NCBI RefSeq assembly: GCF_023721715.1
Contig: NZ_JAMDLG010000007.1
Span: forward strand, 1-64,000
Direction: 5' to 3'
DNA length: 64,000 bases
DNA from: Parasegetibacter sp. NRK P23
GTDB taxonomy: Bacteria > Bacteroidota > Bacteroidia > Chitinophagales > Chitinophagaceae
Shown here piece by piece: positions 46,068 through 54,748 of this stretch. A model generated the notes under the pieces. The model searched no databases. It had not been told where the DNA came from and saw only the letters and a list, made by a program, of their open reading frames with translations. The position numbers and the translations under genes are program-made. The stretch's first letter is position 1; each line of letters opens with the position of its first letter.

Positions 46068-47303
46068 TCAGGCTACTTTCAGCATATTCATCTTGCTCTT
46101 CTCGAACTTGCTTTTCGCATATTCTTCCGTGACATGGAACGATTTCTCATTAGAAGAGGGCAGTTCGAACATGGCGTCGGTAAGAATGCTTTCGCAGATG
46201 GAACGGAGACCCCTTGCGCCCAATTTGTATTCCATGGCTTTCTCCACCATAAAATCATACACGGCGTTATCGATCGTAAGGCTGATGCCTTCCAGTTCGA
46301 ACAACTTCATGTACTGCTTCATGAGTGAGTTCTTTGGTTCGGTAAGAATCGAACGCAAAGTAGGTGCATCCAGCGGGTTCAGGTAGGTAACCACGGGCAG
46401 GCGACCCAGCAATTCGGGTATAAGACCAAATGACTTCAGATCCTGCGCATTCACGTATTGCAGTAAGTTCTTCTTAGCCGCGTCCTGCATTTCTTTGTTC
46501 ACATTGAAGCCGATCGCGTTAGTGTTCACCCGGCGGGAGATCACTTTATCGATGCCATCAAATGCGCCGCCGCAAATGAAGAGGATATTCTGCGTGTTGA
46601 CCTTGATGAGTTTCTGTTCCGGGTGTTTACGGCCCCCCTGTGGCGGCACGAGCACATCGGTACCTTCCAGGAGTTTCAGTAAACCTTGCTGCACGCCTTC
46701 TCCGCTCACATCACGCGTGATGGAGGGGTTGTCGCCTTTACGTGCGATCTTATCGATCTCGTCGATGTACACGATGCCTTTTTCAGCGGCGGGTACATCG
46801 TAGTTGCAGACCTGGAGCAAGCGGGTGAGGATGCTTTCCACATCTTCCCCAACATATCCGGCCTCGGTGAATACGGTCGCGTCCACAATGGCGAAAGGCA
46901 CATTGAGCAAACGGGCGATGGTTTTGGCCAGCAGGGTTTTACCCGTACCGGTTTCGCCCACCATTACGATATTGCTTTTCTCGATCTCAATCTCAGAAGT
47001 ATCGGTGGTTTTTTGCTGAAGTCTTTTGTAGTGGTTGTACACCGCCACGGCCAGTACTTTTTTGGCATCGTCCTGACCGATAATGTATTCATCCAGGAAG
47101 GTTTTCACTTCCATGGGTTTTTTCACGGTGAGTTTATATTGAGAGGATGGATTGTCGTCGCGCACCATCAGTTCCTGCTCAATGATCTCCTGGGCGTGTT
47201 CCACACAGTTCTCACAGATATGCCCTTCCTGTCCCGCGATAAGGATCTTCACCTCGTCTCTGCCGCGGCCGCAAAAGGAGCAATGTAAATTGTTCTTCGC
47301 CAT
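46068..47303 (-). CDS. clpX: ATP-dependent Clp protease ATP-binding subunit ClpX
   Basis: A 411-residue AAA+ unfoldase. The N-terminal zinc-binding domain is [26 protein letters not shown] (about 7-32), which binds adaptors and substrates. Walker A is VGETGTGKT and Walker [10 protein letters not shown], with sensor and arginine finger segments ([23 protein letters not shown]). The IGF-type loop that docks on ClpP is near NAIGFNV. ClpX feeds unfolded proteins to ClpP. Two clpP genes lie upstream on the same strand, but a hairpin terminator lies between, so clpX may have its own promoter (a TACCTTTA near-match lies upstream). Confidence 0.97.
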   Translation of the reverse strand: MAKNNLHCSFCGRGRDEVKILIAGQEGHICENCVEHAQEIIEQELMVRDDNPSSQYKLTVKKPMEVKTFLDEYIIGQDDAKKVLAVAVYNHYKRLQQKTTDTSEIEIEKSNIVMVGETGTGKTLLAKTIARLLNVPFAIVDATVFTEAGYVGEDVESILTRLLQVCNYDVPAAEKGIVYIDEIDKIARKGDNPSITRDVSGEGVQQGLLKLLEGTDVLVPPQGGRKHPEQKLIKVNTQNILFICGGAFDGIDKVISRRVNTNAIGFNVNKEMQDAAKKNLLQYVNAQDLKSFGLIPELLGRLPVVTYLNPLDAPTLRSILTEPKNSLMKQYMKLFELEGISLTIDNAVYDFMVEKAMEYKLGARGLRSICESILTDAMFELPSSNEKSFHVTEEYAKSKFEKSKMNMLKVA

Positions 47304-47370
47304 GTATTGTTTCGTTTCTGATCGTAAAGGTACCCTTTAATAGGCACTCCTCATAGTAATAGACTATGAA

Positions 47371-47410
47371 AAACCCCTGTAATGCTGCATAAAACGGCAA
47401 ATTACAGGGG
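47371..47410 (-). terminator. Terminator between the second clpP and clpX
   Basis: On the minus strand, CCCCTGTAAT (from 47410 downward) pairs with ATTACAGGGG (47374-47383 reversed), ten bases with an inner GCTG/CGGC extension, and is followed by TTTTTC. It begins 24 bases after the clpP stop and stands 67 bases before the clpX ATG. It is a probable terminator or partial attenuator between clpP and clpX. Confidence 0.7.
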
Positions 47411-47433
47411 AATTGTGGATAAATAGCTGATTG

Positions 47434-48066
47434 TTATAATTTGTCGATCACACCATCAACAATGCCATATTCCACGGCATGTTTGGCATCCATCCAGTAA
47501 TCGCGGTCGAAATCCTTCATGATCTGCTCAAATTTCTTACCGCAATTCTCCGCAAGTATCCTTGCGCCCAGTTCTTTTACGCGCTGGGTTTGAACGGCCT
47601 GTATTTCAAGATCGGCGCTTACGCCCTGCATGTAGCCTCCCAGACTTGGCTGGTGAATCATCACCTCACCGTGCGGGTAGATAAAGCGTTTTCCTTTTTT
47701 ACCGCCACTTAAAAGGATAGAACCCATGGAGGCAGCGAGTCCCATACAAATGGTGCTTACCGGCGACTGGATCATGCGCATGGTATCGTAAATTACCATA
47801 CCGCTGGTAACCACACCACCCGGACTGTTGATGTAGAATTTGATCTCTTTGCCAGGTTCGTGCGCATCGAGCAACAGGAGTTTCGTTACGATTTCCCTTG
47901 CGGATTTATCTTCCACGGGTCCCCAGAGGTACACGCTTCTTTTGTCGAAGAAATATTTTTCAAGTTTCTTATTCAGCATCATCAGGTCATCTCTCTTATC
48001 TTCCGGTTGTTTTTCTTCTTCCTCGTCCATCCTGAAGGCCATCTTATTATAGTTTGAAAGATTCAT
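47434..48066 (-). CDS. clpP: ClpP-family serine protease, second copy
   Basis: A 210-residue ClpP protease subunit with a long acidic N-terminal segment (MDEEEEKQPEDKRDD). The catalytic triad is intact: Ser in GLAASMGSIL, His in VMIHQPSLGG and Asp in DFDRDYWMDA. ClpP forms 14-subunit chambers with ClpX or ClpA-type unfoldases. I chose the ATG at 48066; the upstream in-frame start would code through a tandem-heptamer repeat. The protein is clearly different from the neighbouring ClpP, so the two are old paralogues. A terminator follows. Confidence 0.93.
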   Translation of the reverse strand: MNLSNYNKMAFRMDEEEEKQPEDKRDDLMMLNKKLEKYFFDKRSVYLWGPVEDKSAREIVTKLLLLDAHEPGKEIKFYINSPGGVVTSGMVIYDTMRMIQSPVSTICMGLAASMGSILLSGGKKGKRFIYPHGEVMIHQPSLGGYMQGVSADLEIQAVQTQRVKELGARILAENCGKKFEQIMKDFDRDYWMDAKHAVEYGIVDGVIDKL

Positions 48067-48078
48067 GGTGTAATTTTT

Positions 48079-48160
48079 TTGAATGTTGAATTTTGGATGT
48101 TGGATTTTGAATTGAGCGCCAGGTGCACTTTTCATTCAAAATTTAGAATTCAAAATCCAA
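48079..48160. repeat. Tandem-heptamer (TTGRATK) inverted repeat between two clpP genes
   Basis: Five forward heptamers at 48079-48113 (TTGAATG, TTGAATT, TTGGATG, TTGGATT, TTGAATT) face four inverted units at 48133-48160 (including AATTCAA and AATCCAA). Together they form an AT-rich imperfect hairpin with a loop of about 19 bases. It fills nearly all of the 99-base gap between the clpP genes. The same unit occurs at 60494-60521. Confidence 0.75.
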
Positions 48161-48165
48161 AATTA

Positions 48166-48888
48166 TTAGTCTCTGTGTTCTTTCCTTGGATTCTGAATCA
48201 ATACCTCATCCACGAGGCCGTAGGCTTTCGCTTCTTCGGCGGTGAGCCAGTAGTCGCGGTCGCTGTCGGTTTCGATCTGTTTGGCATCTTTCCCGGTGTG
48301 GAAAGCAGTGATGTCATACAGTTCTCTTTTCAGTTTCCTGATCTCGTTCACGGTGATTTCGATATCGCTGGCTTGTCCGCCGATGGCGCCACTGGGTTGG
48401 TGGATCATTACGCGGCTGTGTTTCAGCGCGGTCCTTTTTCCTTTGGTACCTGCGCAAAGCAGTACCTGTCCCATGGAAGCGGCCATTCCAATACAGATGG
48501 TGGATACATCAGGAGAAACATACTGCATGGTATCGTACACACCTAATCCTGAATATACGGCACCTCCCGGGCAATTGATGTACATCTGGATATCGCGGGC
48601 GCGGTCGGTACTGTCGAGGAACAACATCTGTGCGATGATGATGTTGGCCACTTCATCGTTGATGGGGTAACCGAGGAAGATGATGCGGTCCATCATCAAA
48701 CGGCTGTACACGTCCATCACGGCGATGTTCATGGGACGTTCCTCAATGATATTCGGGGTGAGATTGGTAACGAGATTTGGATCGATGGTGTTGGTAATGT
48801 GCTTGTTGTAGTCGTGCAACGTGAGGCTGGACATGCCTCTGTGCTTCACTGCGTATTTTTCGAATTCTTTGCCTGGATTCATATTCAT
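48166..48888 (-). CDS. clpP: ClpP-family serine protease, first copy
   Basis: A 240-residue ClpP protease subunit with a 45-residue N-terminal extension (includes KHRGMSSLTLHDYN and TPNIIEERPMN). The catalytic triad is intact: Ser in GMAASMGQVL, His in VMIHQPSGAIGG and Asp in DSDRDYWLTA. Length and motif spacing are normal for Bacteroidota ClpP. It is followed by the second clpP and clpX. Two active paralogues in tandem could form a mixed tetradecamer, as ClpP1-ClpP2 do in some other bacteria (family knowledge). zapA lies 60 bases upstream. Confidence 0.94.
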   Translation of the reverse strand: MNMNPGKEFEKYAVKHRGMSSLTLHDYNKHITNTIDPNLVTNLTPNIIEERPMNIAVMDVYSRLMMDRIIFLGYPINDEVANIIIAQMLFLDSTDRARDIQMYINCPGGAVYSGLGVYDTMQYVSPDVSTICIGMAASMGQVLLCAGTKGKRTALKHSRVMIHQPSGAIGGQASDIEITVNEIRKLKRELYDITAFHTGKDAKQIETDSDRDYWLTAEEAKAYGLVDEVLIQNPRKEHRD

Positions 48889-48948
48889 TATTTTATCCTA
48901 TTTAAGAATGGTGTGCCTGTTCTTGCTCTCAAATCTCCGTCCAAACAC

Positions 48949-49257
48949 TTAAATTTCCAAATTACTGTCAGGCTGGCATGAATCGATGGTTTTTTCGATT
49001 TTTTCCAACTCGGTATCCAGGTCCGAAAAATCCGTCCAGGCTTCGGGTTGTTCCAGGGTAAGCGAGGCGAGCCAGATCATCACCATGGCGATATAGTCCT
49101 GCATGTCCTTTCCTGCAAATGAGGTTTTGAATTCCAGAATTTTATCGTTCACTTTTTTCACGGTACGACGCACTCCTTCTTCATCTTTGGGATGAATGCG
49201 GATGCGGTAGGTGCGGTCGCCGATGAGGATATTTACTGGAATAAGCGCTTCGGACAT
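48949..49257 (-). CDS. zapA: Cell division protein ZapA
   Basis: A 102-residue cytoplasmic protein that bundles FtsZ filaments at mid-cell. The N-terminal ZapA domain is visible: IPVNILIGDRTYRIRIHPKDEEGVRRTVKKVNDKILEFK, followed by a coiled helix (MQDYIAMVMIWLASLTLEQ). This is the usual length for Bacteroidota ZapA. It is immediately downstream of the coiled-coil gene, with a 20-base gap, and upstream of clpP, all on one strand from pheT. The pheT-zapA association is recurrent in this phylum. Confidence 0.9.
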   Translation of the reverse strand: MSEALIPVNILIGDRTYRIRIHPKDEEGVRRTVKKVNDKILEFKTSFAGKDMQDYIAMVMIWLASLTLEQPEAWTDFSDLDTELEKIEKTIDSCQPDSNLEI

Positions 49258-49277
49258 AATGTCTATTGTGTTCTGGA

Positions 49278-49568
49278 TTAATCGTTCAGCATGGCGAGGC
49301 AGCGGTCGATCTCTTTGATGTATTGCTGCAGGCGTTTTTCCATGGCTTCCCGTGTGGCATCATCCCAGCCTTTGCCGGTATTCATTTTCAGCAGTTCCAA
49401 TTGTTCAGTGAGTTGGCCCACAAGGTTGGTTTGGCTGGCCAGCTTTTCCTGCCAGGCCGCTGCCTGTTGTTTTAGTTCGGCATTTTCCTTCCGGAGCCCG
49501 GTGAGTTCTTTCACCAGGCCCTGGAGTTTGGATTGAATGCGTTTGGTATGTTCAAGTTGCTGGTGCAT
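49278..49568 (-). CDS. Small coiled-coil protein between pheT and zapA
   Basis: A 96-residue protein, nearly all alpha-helical, with heptad spacing of Leu/Ile/Val through about residues 5-60 and again 70-95. The composition is Gln, Glu and Lys rich (KRIQSKLQGLVKELTGLRKEN). There is no signal or membrane segment. It starts two bases after the pheT stop and is followed by zapA after 20 bases, so it is translated from the same message. Coiled-coil partners of ZapA (for example ZapB) exist in other phyla; a ZapB-like divisome role is inference from position, not homology. Confidence 0.8.
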   Translation of the reverse strand: MHQQLEHTKRIQSKLQGLVKELTGLRKENAELKQQAAAWQEKLASQTNLVGQLTEQLELLKMNTGKGWDDATREAMEKRLQQYIKEIDRCLAMLND

Positions 49569-49570
49569 GG

Positions 49571-52030
49571 TTAACCTTTCCTGATTTCGGCGGCCAGTTC
49601 TTTTTCGAGCGCGTTCATCAGTTGTTGCATCATCGCGTCGATCTCTTTATCGGTGAGGGTTTTCTCCTCATCGAGGAACGTGAAGTTCACGGCCAGCGAC
49701 TTTTTCCCCGCGCCCAGTTTCTCGCTTTCGAACACGTCGAAAAGACGGACTTGTTGCAGCAACGGGAGTTTCACCGACCTGATGGCCGCTTCCACCTTTT
49801 CAAAAGCCGTGCCGCTTGTAACCACGAGGGCCAGGTCGCGTTCTACCGGCAACTGTTTGGGCAGTTCGCGGAAAGCCTTTTGTTGTGTGGCCGCCATTTT
49901 CATGAGTTGATCCCAGTTGAAATCGGCGAACAGCACGGGTTGTTTGATATCAAATTTTTTGAGTGAGGCATTGCTTACGGCTCCGAAACGAACCAGCGAA
50001 TAGCCCTGGCATACCGCTTCCAGTCCCTGCGCCATATTGGCCGTTGCAGGCGCTTCCACCAGTTTTTCAGGCTTCAGGCCGCAGGCGCTCAATATGTTCA
50101 GCACCACGCTTTTCAGGTAATAAAAATCTGCCGCCTGTTCTTTGGCGTTCCAGCTGCCGGCGACTTTATTCCCTGTAACCAGGATGGCCAGGTGTTGTTG
50201 CTCGCTGTACGCGCCAGGTCCTGAAGTATGGTAGGTTTTGCCGAATTCAAAGAAACGCAGGTTCTTCTGACGGCGGTTCAGGTTGAAGGCTACGGATTCC
50301 AGTCCTGTTTCCAGGATGGAGGGACGCATCACATCCAGTTCAGCACTCAGGTTGTTGAGCATCTTCACCGTTTGCTGCAGCACTTCTTCATCATAATAAG
50401 CGCTGTTGGTGATGGAGTTGGTGAATATCTCGGCAAAGCCCATCCCGTTCAGGAAACCGGCGATCTTTTCCTGGTAATGGTATTTGTGGCCGTCGGTTTC
50501 TACGGAAGGCGTGATGGAGATAGCTTCGGGAATTTCTACATTGTCCAGGCCATCTATGCGCATGATCTCTTCCACGATATCGGCCGGAAGGGTGATATCG
50601 GGTTTACTGTAAGGAACGGCCCACCAGGTATCGTCCATCCCTTCTTTGAGGAAGTCGAAACCAAGACTGGTAAGGATTTTCCGCATGGTATCGGGATGGT
50701 AATTCTTACCACTGAGTTTTTTCAGGTAATGGTGCTTGAGGGCCACCTGCACCTTCTCTTTGGGGTTCGGGTACACATCCACGATATCCGATGAAATTTC
50801 TCCTCCGGCGATCTCTTTGATGAGCAGTGCGGCACGGCGGAGTACGTTCACGGTATTGGAAATATCCACCCCTTTTTCAAAACGGGTGGCGGCATCGGTA
50901 CGCAACCCGTGGCGGAACGAAGTTTTCCTGATGTCAATAGGATTGAACCAGGCGCTTTCCAGGAAGATTTTTGTGGTAGTATCCTTTACGCCACTTGTGA
51001 GTCCGCCAAACACACCGCCGATGCACATGGGGTCCTCTGCGTTGCAGATCATCAGGTCTTCTGGGTGGAGTTTGCGTTCCTTTTCATCAAGCGTGATGAA
51101 GGGCGTATTTTCAGCGCAGTTCTTCACGATAACGGTGTTGCCTTTTACTGCATCGGCATCGAAGGCGTGCAGGGGTTGGCCCGTTTCGTGTAAAATATAG
51201 TTTGTGATGTCAACGATATTATTGATCGGGCGCACGCCGATGGCCTGTAGTTTATCCTGCATCCATTTAGGGGATGGGCCGATCTTCACGCCAGATATAC
51301 TCACGCCGGCATACCGCTGGCAGGCTTCTTTGTTCTCGATGGTTACTTTGATGGGCAGGTCCTGGTTGTCGGCTTTGAACCCGTTGGCGAACGGTGTTTT
51401 CACCCTGAAATCCTTTTTCTCGTGGTGGGTGAGGTAAGCGCAAACATCGCGCGCCACACCAAGATGGCTCATCGCGTCCATGCGGTTCGGGGTAAGACCG
51501 ATCTCGTAAATGATATCTGAATAGGGTTTAAAGAGTTCCGCAGCAGACATCCCTACAGGCGTATCAGCAGGTAATACCATAATTCCCGCATGACTTTCAC
51601 CCAGGCCAATCTCATCTTCCGCGCAGATCATGCCGTAGCTTTCCATGCCACGTATCTTGGCCACTTTCATGGTTAACGGATCACCGGTTTTAGGGTAGAT
51701 GGTGGTACCAACGGTGGCCACAATCACTTTTTGTCCGGCGGCCACATTAGGAGCCCCGCAAACAATTTGCAGCGGTTGAGGGCCACCGGTATTCACGGTG
51801 GTGAGTTTCAGTTTATCGGCATTGGGATGTTGCTCAGCGGTGAGCACCTCGCCTGTCACCAGGCCCTGAAGGCCGCCTTTCACCGCTTCGTATTTCTCCA
51901 TTGATTCCACTTCCAGTCCTATGGAGGTGAGTATCTTCGAAAGCCTTTCCGGTTCAATCTGGGTATTCCCGGCCGCCTGGCCGGGCATGGGGGGAAGATA
52001 TTCACTCAGCCAATTGTAAGAGATCGTCAT
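49571..52030 (-). CDS. pheT: Phenylalanine-tRNA ligase beta subunit
   Basis: An 819-residue subunit of the tetrameric enzyme that charges tRNA-Phe. Domains in order: N-terminal EMAP/tRNA-binding domain (about 40-160, with GLVTGEVLTAEQHPNADKLKLTTVN), B3/B4 editing domain (about 215-400, with GVRPINNIVDITNYIL and DLMICNAEDPMCIGGVFGG), B5 domain (about 415-480), the catalytic-like fold and the C-terminal ferredoxin-fold anticodon-binding domain (LPKQLPVERDLALVV to the end). It has the usual length. pheS is not adjacent, which is common in Bacteroidota. A TATTTTTG promoter lies 23 bases upstream. Confidence 0.97.
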   Translation of the reverse strand: MTISYNWLSEYLPPMPGQAAGNTQIEPERLSKILTSIGLEVESMEKYEAVKGGLQGLVTGEVLTAEQHPNADKLKLTTVNTGGPQPLQIVCGAPNVAAGQKVIVATVGTTIYPKTGDPLTMKVAKIRGMESYGMICAEDEIGLGESHAGIMVLPADTPVGMSAAELFKPYSDIIYEIGLTPNRMDAMSHLGVARDVCAYLTHHEKKDFRVKTPFANGFKADNQDLPIKVTIENKEACQRYAGVSISGVKIGPSPKWMQDKLQAIGVRPINNIVDITNYILHETGQPLHAFDADAVKGNTVIVKNCAENTPFITLDEKERKLHPEDLMICNAEDPMCIGGVFGGLTSGVKDTTTKIFLESAWFNPIDIRKTSFRHGLRTDAATRFEKGVDISNTVNVLRRAALLIKEIAGGEISSDIVDVYPNPKEKVQVALKHHYLKKLSGKNYHPDTMRKILTSLGFDFLKEGMDDTWWAVPYSKPDITLPADIVEEIMRIDGLDNVEIPEAISITPSVETDGHKYHYQEKIAGFLNGMGFAEIFTNSITNSAYYDEEVLQQTVKMLNNLSAELDVMRPSILETGLESVAFNLNRRQKNLRFFEFGKTYHTSGPGAYSEQQHLAILVTGNKVAGSWNAKEQAADFYYLKSVVLNILSACGLKPEKLVEAPATANMAQGLEAVCQGYSLVRFGAVSNASLKKFDIKQPVLFADFNWDQLMKMAATQQKAFRELPKQLPVERDLALVVTSGTAFEKVEAAIRSVKLPLLQQVRLFDVFESEKLGAGKKSLAVNFTFLDEEKTLTDKEIDAMMQQLMNALEKELAAEIRKG

Positions 52031-52052
52031 TGTATGATATGGTTATTGGGCG

Positions 52053-52060
52053 CAAAAATA
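52053..52060 (-). promoter_or_regulatory. Bacteroidota -7 box (TATTTTTG) for pheT-zapA-clpP
   Basis: TATTTTTG followed by CG reads towards pheT, 22 bases before its ATG, nearly the same sequence and distance as the dxs promoter. The adjoining 52085-52250 stretch is strongly AT-rich and contains no further gene before fic. Confidence 0.45.
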
Positions 52061-52253
52061 GGGTTTTTTGGCCGGTGGCGGTGGAAGAGTCTGTGTTGAG
52101 GTTATAATGATCTTTTATTTTGGTTTTTTTGAGATAATTTTTATTAAATAATTCAATATCAATTATCTATCTTTTATTATTATCTCCTAATCATTAATAA
52201 ATTAGGAGATTTCTACTTTAAAAGTCCTAATTTGTGAACAAATATGAAGAAAT

Positions 52254-53579
52254 ATGCGCATTCCGGAACTTCCGCCCAATCTTCAGGGCAAAGAATTTAA
52301 TTATGGTTCTATCCTTGATGACCTGGTTACTGCCGGAAGGTTCTATGAATTTTTGGAACTGACAGAGAATAAATATTATTACTGGGATAAATGGAAATAC
52401 ATCGCCAGAAGCTGGGGATTTGATCCTTTGAAACTATGGTACGCGGTTAAAATACGACGCGCATCCTATAAAGTTATCACACCTTCAAAAAGGGAAAATT
52501 TCAGATTCAGAATAGCTTCACCTTCTATTGTGCAGGAATACCTTCATGAATTTGACATGCACCTGGGTGGGTTTTTACAGGGCGATCATCTTATACCCTC
52601 CGTTGAAAAGGAGCGTTATCTTATCAGCACATTGATGGAGGAGGCCATTGCCTCCAGTCAGCTTGAGGGTGCCGCTACTACAAGGAGGGTCGCAAAAGAA
52701 ATGTTGGAAACAGCCAGAAAGCCGAAAAACAGTTCGGAACAGATGATCCTCAACAACTTCAACGCCATGAAATGGATCATGGAACACAAAGAAGAACCAT
52801 TTTCCATTAAAAACCTGAATCATTTGCACGGTACGCTCACCCGTTCTACGCTTTCAAAGGAGGAGGAAGGCGCTTTCCGAAGTGATGACAAGGTAAAAGT
52901 GATCGATAATCAAACAGGAAAAGTATTGCATGTTCCCCCATCATTCGAACACCTGGATGAGCTTATGGAGGATTTTTGTGCATTTGCGAACGATAAAGAC
53001 ACCGGCGCATTCTTCATACATCCAATTACAAAAGCTATTGTTTTACATTTTCTGATTGGCTACATACATCCTTATTCCGATGGTAACGGAAGAACAGCCA
53101 GAACTATATTTTACTGGTACCTGATTAAAAAGGGGTATTGGCTTATTGAATACATGTCGGTATCCAGGATTATCCTCAAATCAAAGTCCCGGTACGCTAT
53201 GGCTTATTTGCATACGGAACGCGACAGTAACGACCTTACATATTTTGTAATGTATAACCTGAGGGCCATTCATATTGCATTACAGGACCTGAAGTCTTAT
53301 GTTGGCAGAAAAAATGCAGAGAAGCAACAGGCGTTGACCATGCTCAGAAATACTGATTTTAATGATCGCCAGATCGCTATTATACACGAAATAACGCGTG
53401 ATCCCTCCTTGTATTTCTCGGTAAAGCAAATTGAAACCAGGTTCGCAGTGAGTAACCAGACGGCCAGAAATGATCTTGCAGGACTTGTTCGCAGGGGAAT
53501 CCTGAACGATCGTAAAACAGGAAAGAAAGTTCATTTTCTTCCTGCTAAAAATTTCATGGAAAAGCTCGGACTGAAATAG
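52254..53579 (+). CDS. Fic-domain protein with built-in inhibitory motif and C-terminal winged helix
   Basis: A 441-residue protein. An N-terminal Fic_N-like region (about 20-110) is followed by the inhibitory helix motif SSQLEG (134-139, fitting [ST]xxxE[GN]) and the catalytic loop HPYSDGNGR (272-280), which matches HPFxDGNGR. The C terminus (about 370-441) is a winged-helix-like domain (FSVKQIETRFAVSNQTARNDLAGLVRRGIL). Fic enzymes usually transfer AMP to a target protein hydroxyl; the SxxxEG Glu blocks ATP use until displaced. The domain order is common in chromosomal class II Fic proteins. No antitoxin gene is adjacent. Its upstream region is the most AT-rich in the window, suggesting acquisition. 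Target unknown. Confidence 0.92.
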   Translation: MRIPELPPNLQGKEFNYGSILDDLVTAGRFYEFLELTENKYYYWDKWKYIARSWGFDPLKLWYAVKIRRASYKVITPSKRENFRFRIASPSIVQEYLHEFDMHLGGFLQGDHLIPSVEKERYLISTLMEEAIASSQLEGAATTRRVAKEMLETARKPKNSSEQMILNNFNAMKWIMEHKEEPFSIKNLNHLHGTLTRSTLSKEEEGAFRSDDKVKVIDNQTGKVLHVPPSFEHLDELMEDFCAFANDKDTGAFFIHPITKAIVLHFLIGYIHPYSDGNGRTARTIFYWYLIKKGYWLIEYMSVSRIILKSKSRYAMAYLHTERDSNDLTYFVMYNLRAIHIALQDLKSYVGRKNAEKQQALTMLRNTDFNDRQIAIIHEITRDPSLYFSVKQIETRFAVSNQTARNDLAGLVRRGILNDRKTGKKVHFLPAKNFMEKLGLK

Positions 53580-53612
53580 CGAACTTTTCTTTACCGCGGT
53601 CAAGTCAAACTC

Positions 53613-54641
53613 TTATTTCGGCTTATACCCGCTCTGCAAAAACAAATCTTTCGCCCCAATCCGCATCAGCGAATCGGGCTTTATTTCCGGGAACTTACTC
53701 ATGTATTTCTGCACCATTTTCCAGCCCACAAACTGCCCTATATTGCCGGGAGAGTTAGGGCCAAGTACTTCTGTAGAAGGCGCATCGCCAACGAATATGC
53801 GTATCATGGATTGGTCCAGTGTATAGATGTCCGTTGTTTTGAGCAGTACGTTCCAGATGGCGCCCTCGTTCTCCCTGCAGAAAGCCAGTTGATCCGCAGT
53901 AAAGCCGGTTTTTAAGGAATCAGGTGTTCCAGGAAGCAACAGATCCAGCATGTAGAGTTGTTTTCCTGAAGAAACGATTTTCTCCAGCAGGGAACTTTCG
54001 TTGGGATCAATAGGGTACATATCGTCCAGCACGGCTTTCATCGCGTTCACGGGAATATAAGCCGGTTCAAAGCGCCGTGAGATGTATTCGGGGAACATGG
54101 CCTGACCCTGCATGGTTTTGTAGAAAAAGAAATCCTTACCGCCATACAGTTGCAGCCCGATGGCCATGGCGTTTTCGGTAAGCGCGACACCGGGCGCATC
54201 AAAGGGACCAACATACACTACAACTTCCGGAACAGCGTATTCGGGGAAATAGTATTTTAAGTGCCTGAACGCTTCCAGGAGCGCGGGCTCTGTTTTGTCC
54301 CAGGCTTTCCGCGTTGCGGCGAGCGAATCATAAACCGGACGATAACTCGTCAAAAAGAATTGAAAAGCCTGCGCTGCCTGGGGTGGCATGGTATCACTCA
54401 CTGGCCCGATGCCCAGAATATATTGGGAGAAATCATTGGTGAAAGAAGGATAACGCTGCTTCAGTTGCAGCAATGCCTGCTGCGGTTGGGCCGTATCGGC
54501 TGCGAACACCGCGCTGTCGAACCGGAGCACGTCCATTTTTACCTTAATATGCGACACATCGGGATGGCCGGAACCCCCGCAACCCGCTAATGTGATCAGG
54601 ATGACTGAAATAAGTGGAAGGACGCTAAATTTGCGGTTCAT
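53613..54641 (-). CDS. gldB: Gliding motility lipoprotein GldB
   Basis: A 342-residue lipoprotein (lipobox ITLAGC near residues 15-20) with the GldB pattern: VDVLRFDSAVF-type opening, QRYPSFTNDFSQYILGIG, FRHLKYYFPEYAVPEVVVYVGPFDAPG, DFFFYKTMQGQAMFPEYISRRFEPAYIPVNAMKAVLDDMYP and GPNSPGNIGQFVGWKMVQKYM. GldB is required for gliding motility and T9SS function in Flavobacterium (family knowledge). It is divergent from nadE, the typical Bacteroidota neighbourhood, but gldC, often adjacent, is not present. The ATG at 54641 is preferred over 54647. Convergent with fic. Confidence 0.9.
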   Translation of the reverse strand: MNRKFSVLPLISVILITLAGCGGSGHPDVSHIKVKMDVLRFDSAVFAADTAQPQQALLQLKQRYPSFTNDFSQYILGIGPVSDTMPPQAAQAFQFFLTSYRPVYDSLAATRKAWDKTEPALLEAFRHLKYYFPEYAVPEVVVYVGPFDAPGVALTENAMAIGLQLYGGKDFFFYKTMQGQAMFPEYISRRFEPAYIPVNAMKAVLDDMYPIDPNESSLLEKIVSSGKQLYMLDLLLPGTPDSLKTGFTADQLAFCRENEGAIWNVLLKTTDIYTLDQSMIRIFVGDAPSTEVLGPNSPGNIGQFVGWKMVQKYMSKFPEIKPDSLMRIGAKDLFLQSGYKPK

Positions 54642-54748
54642 AGTCAATAGCTTGTAAATGTGAGCGTAAATTTAGCAACTTGCAGTTGAACCGGGACCGT
54701 TAATTGCATTTTGTGAAGATGCTTCATTCAACCTCAAAACAAGGCCTC

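Noticed and set aside
52254-53579. Fic toxin-antitoxin module
   Set aside because: No adjacent antitoxin gene; the inhibitory motif is within the same protein, which fits a self-regulated class II Fic enzyme.
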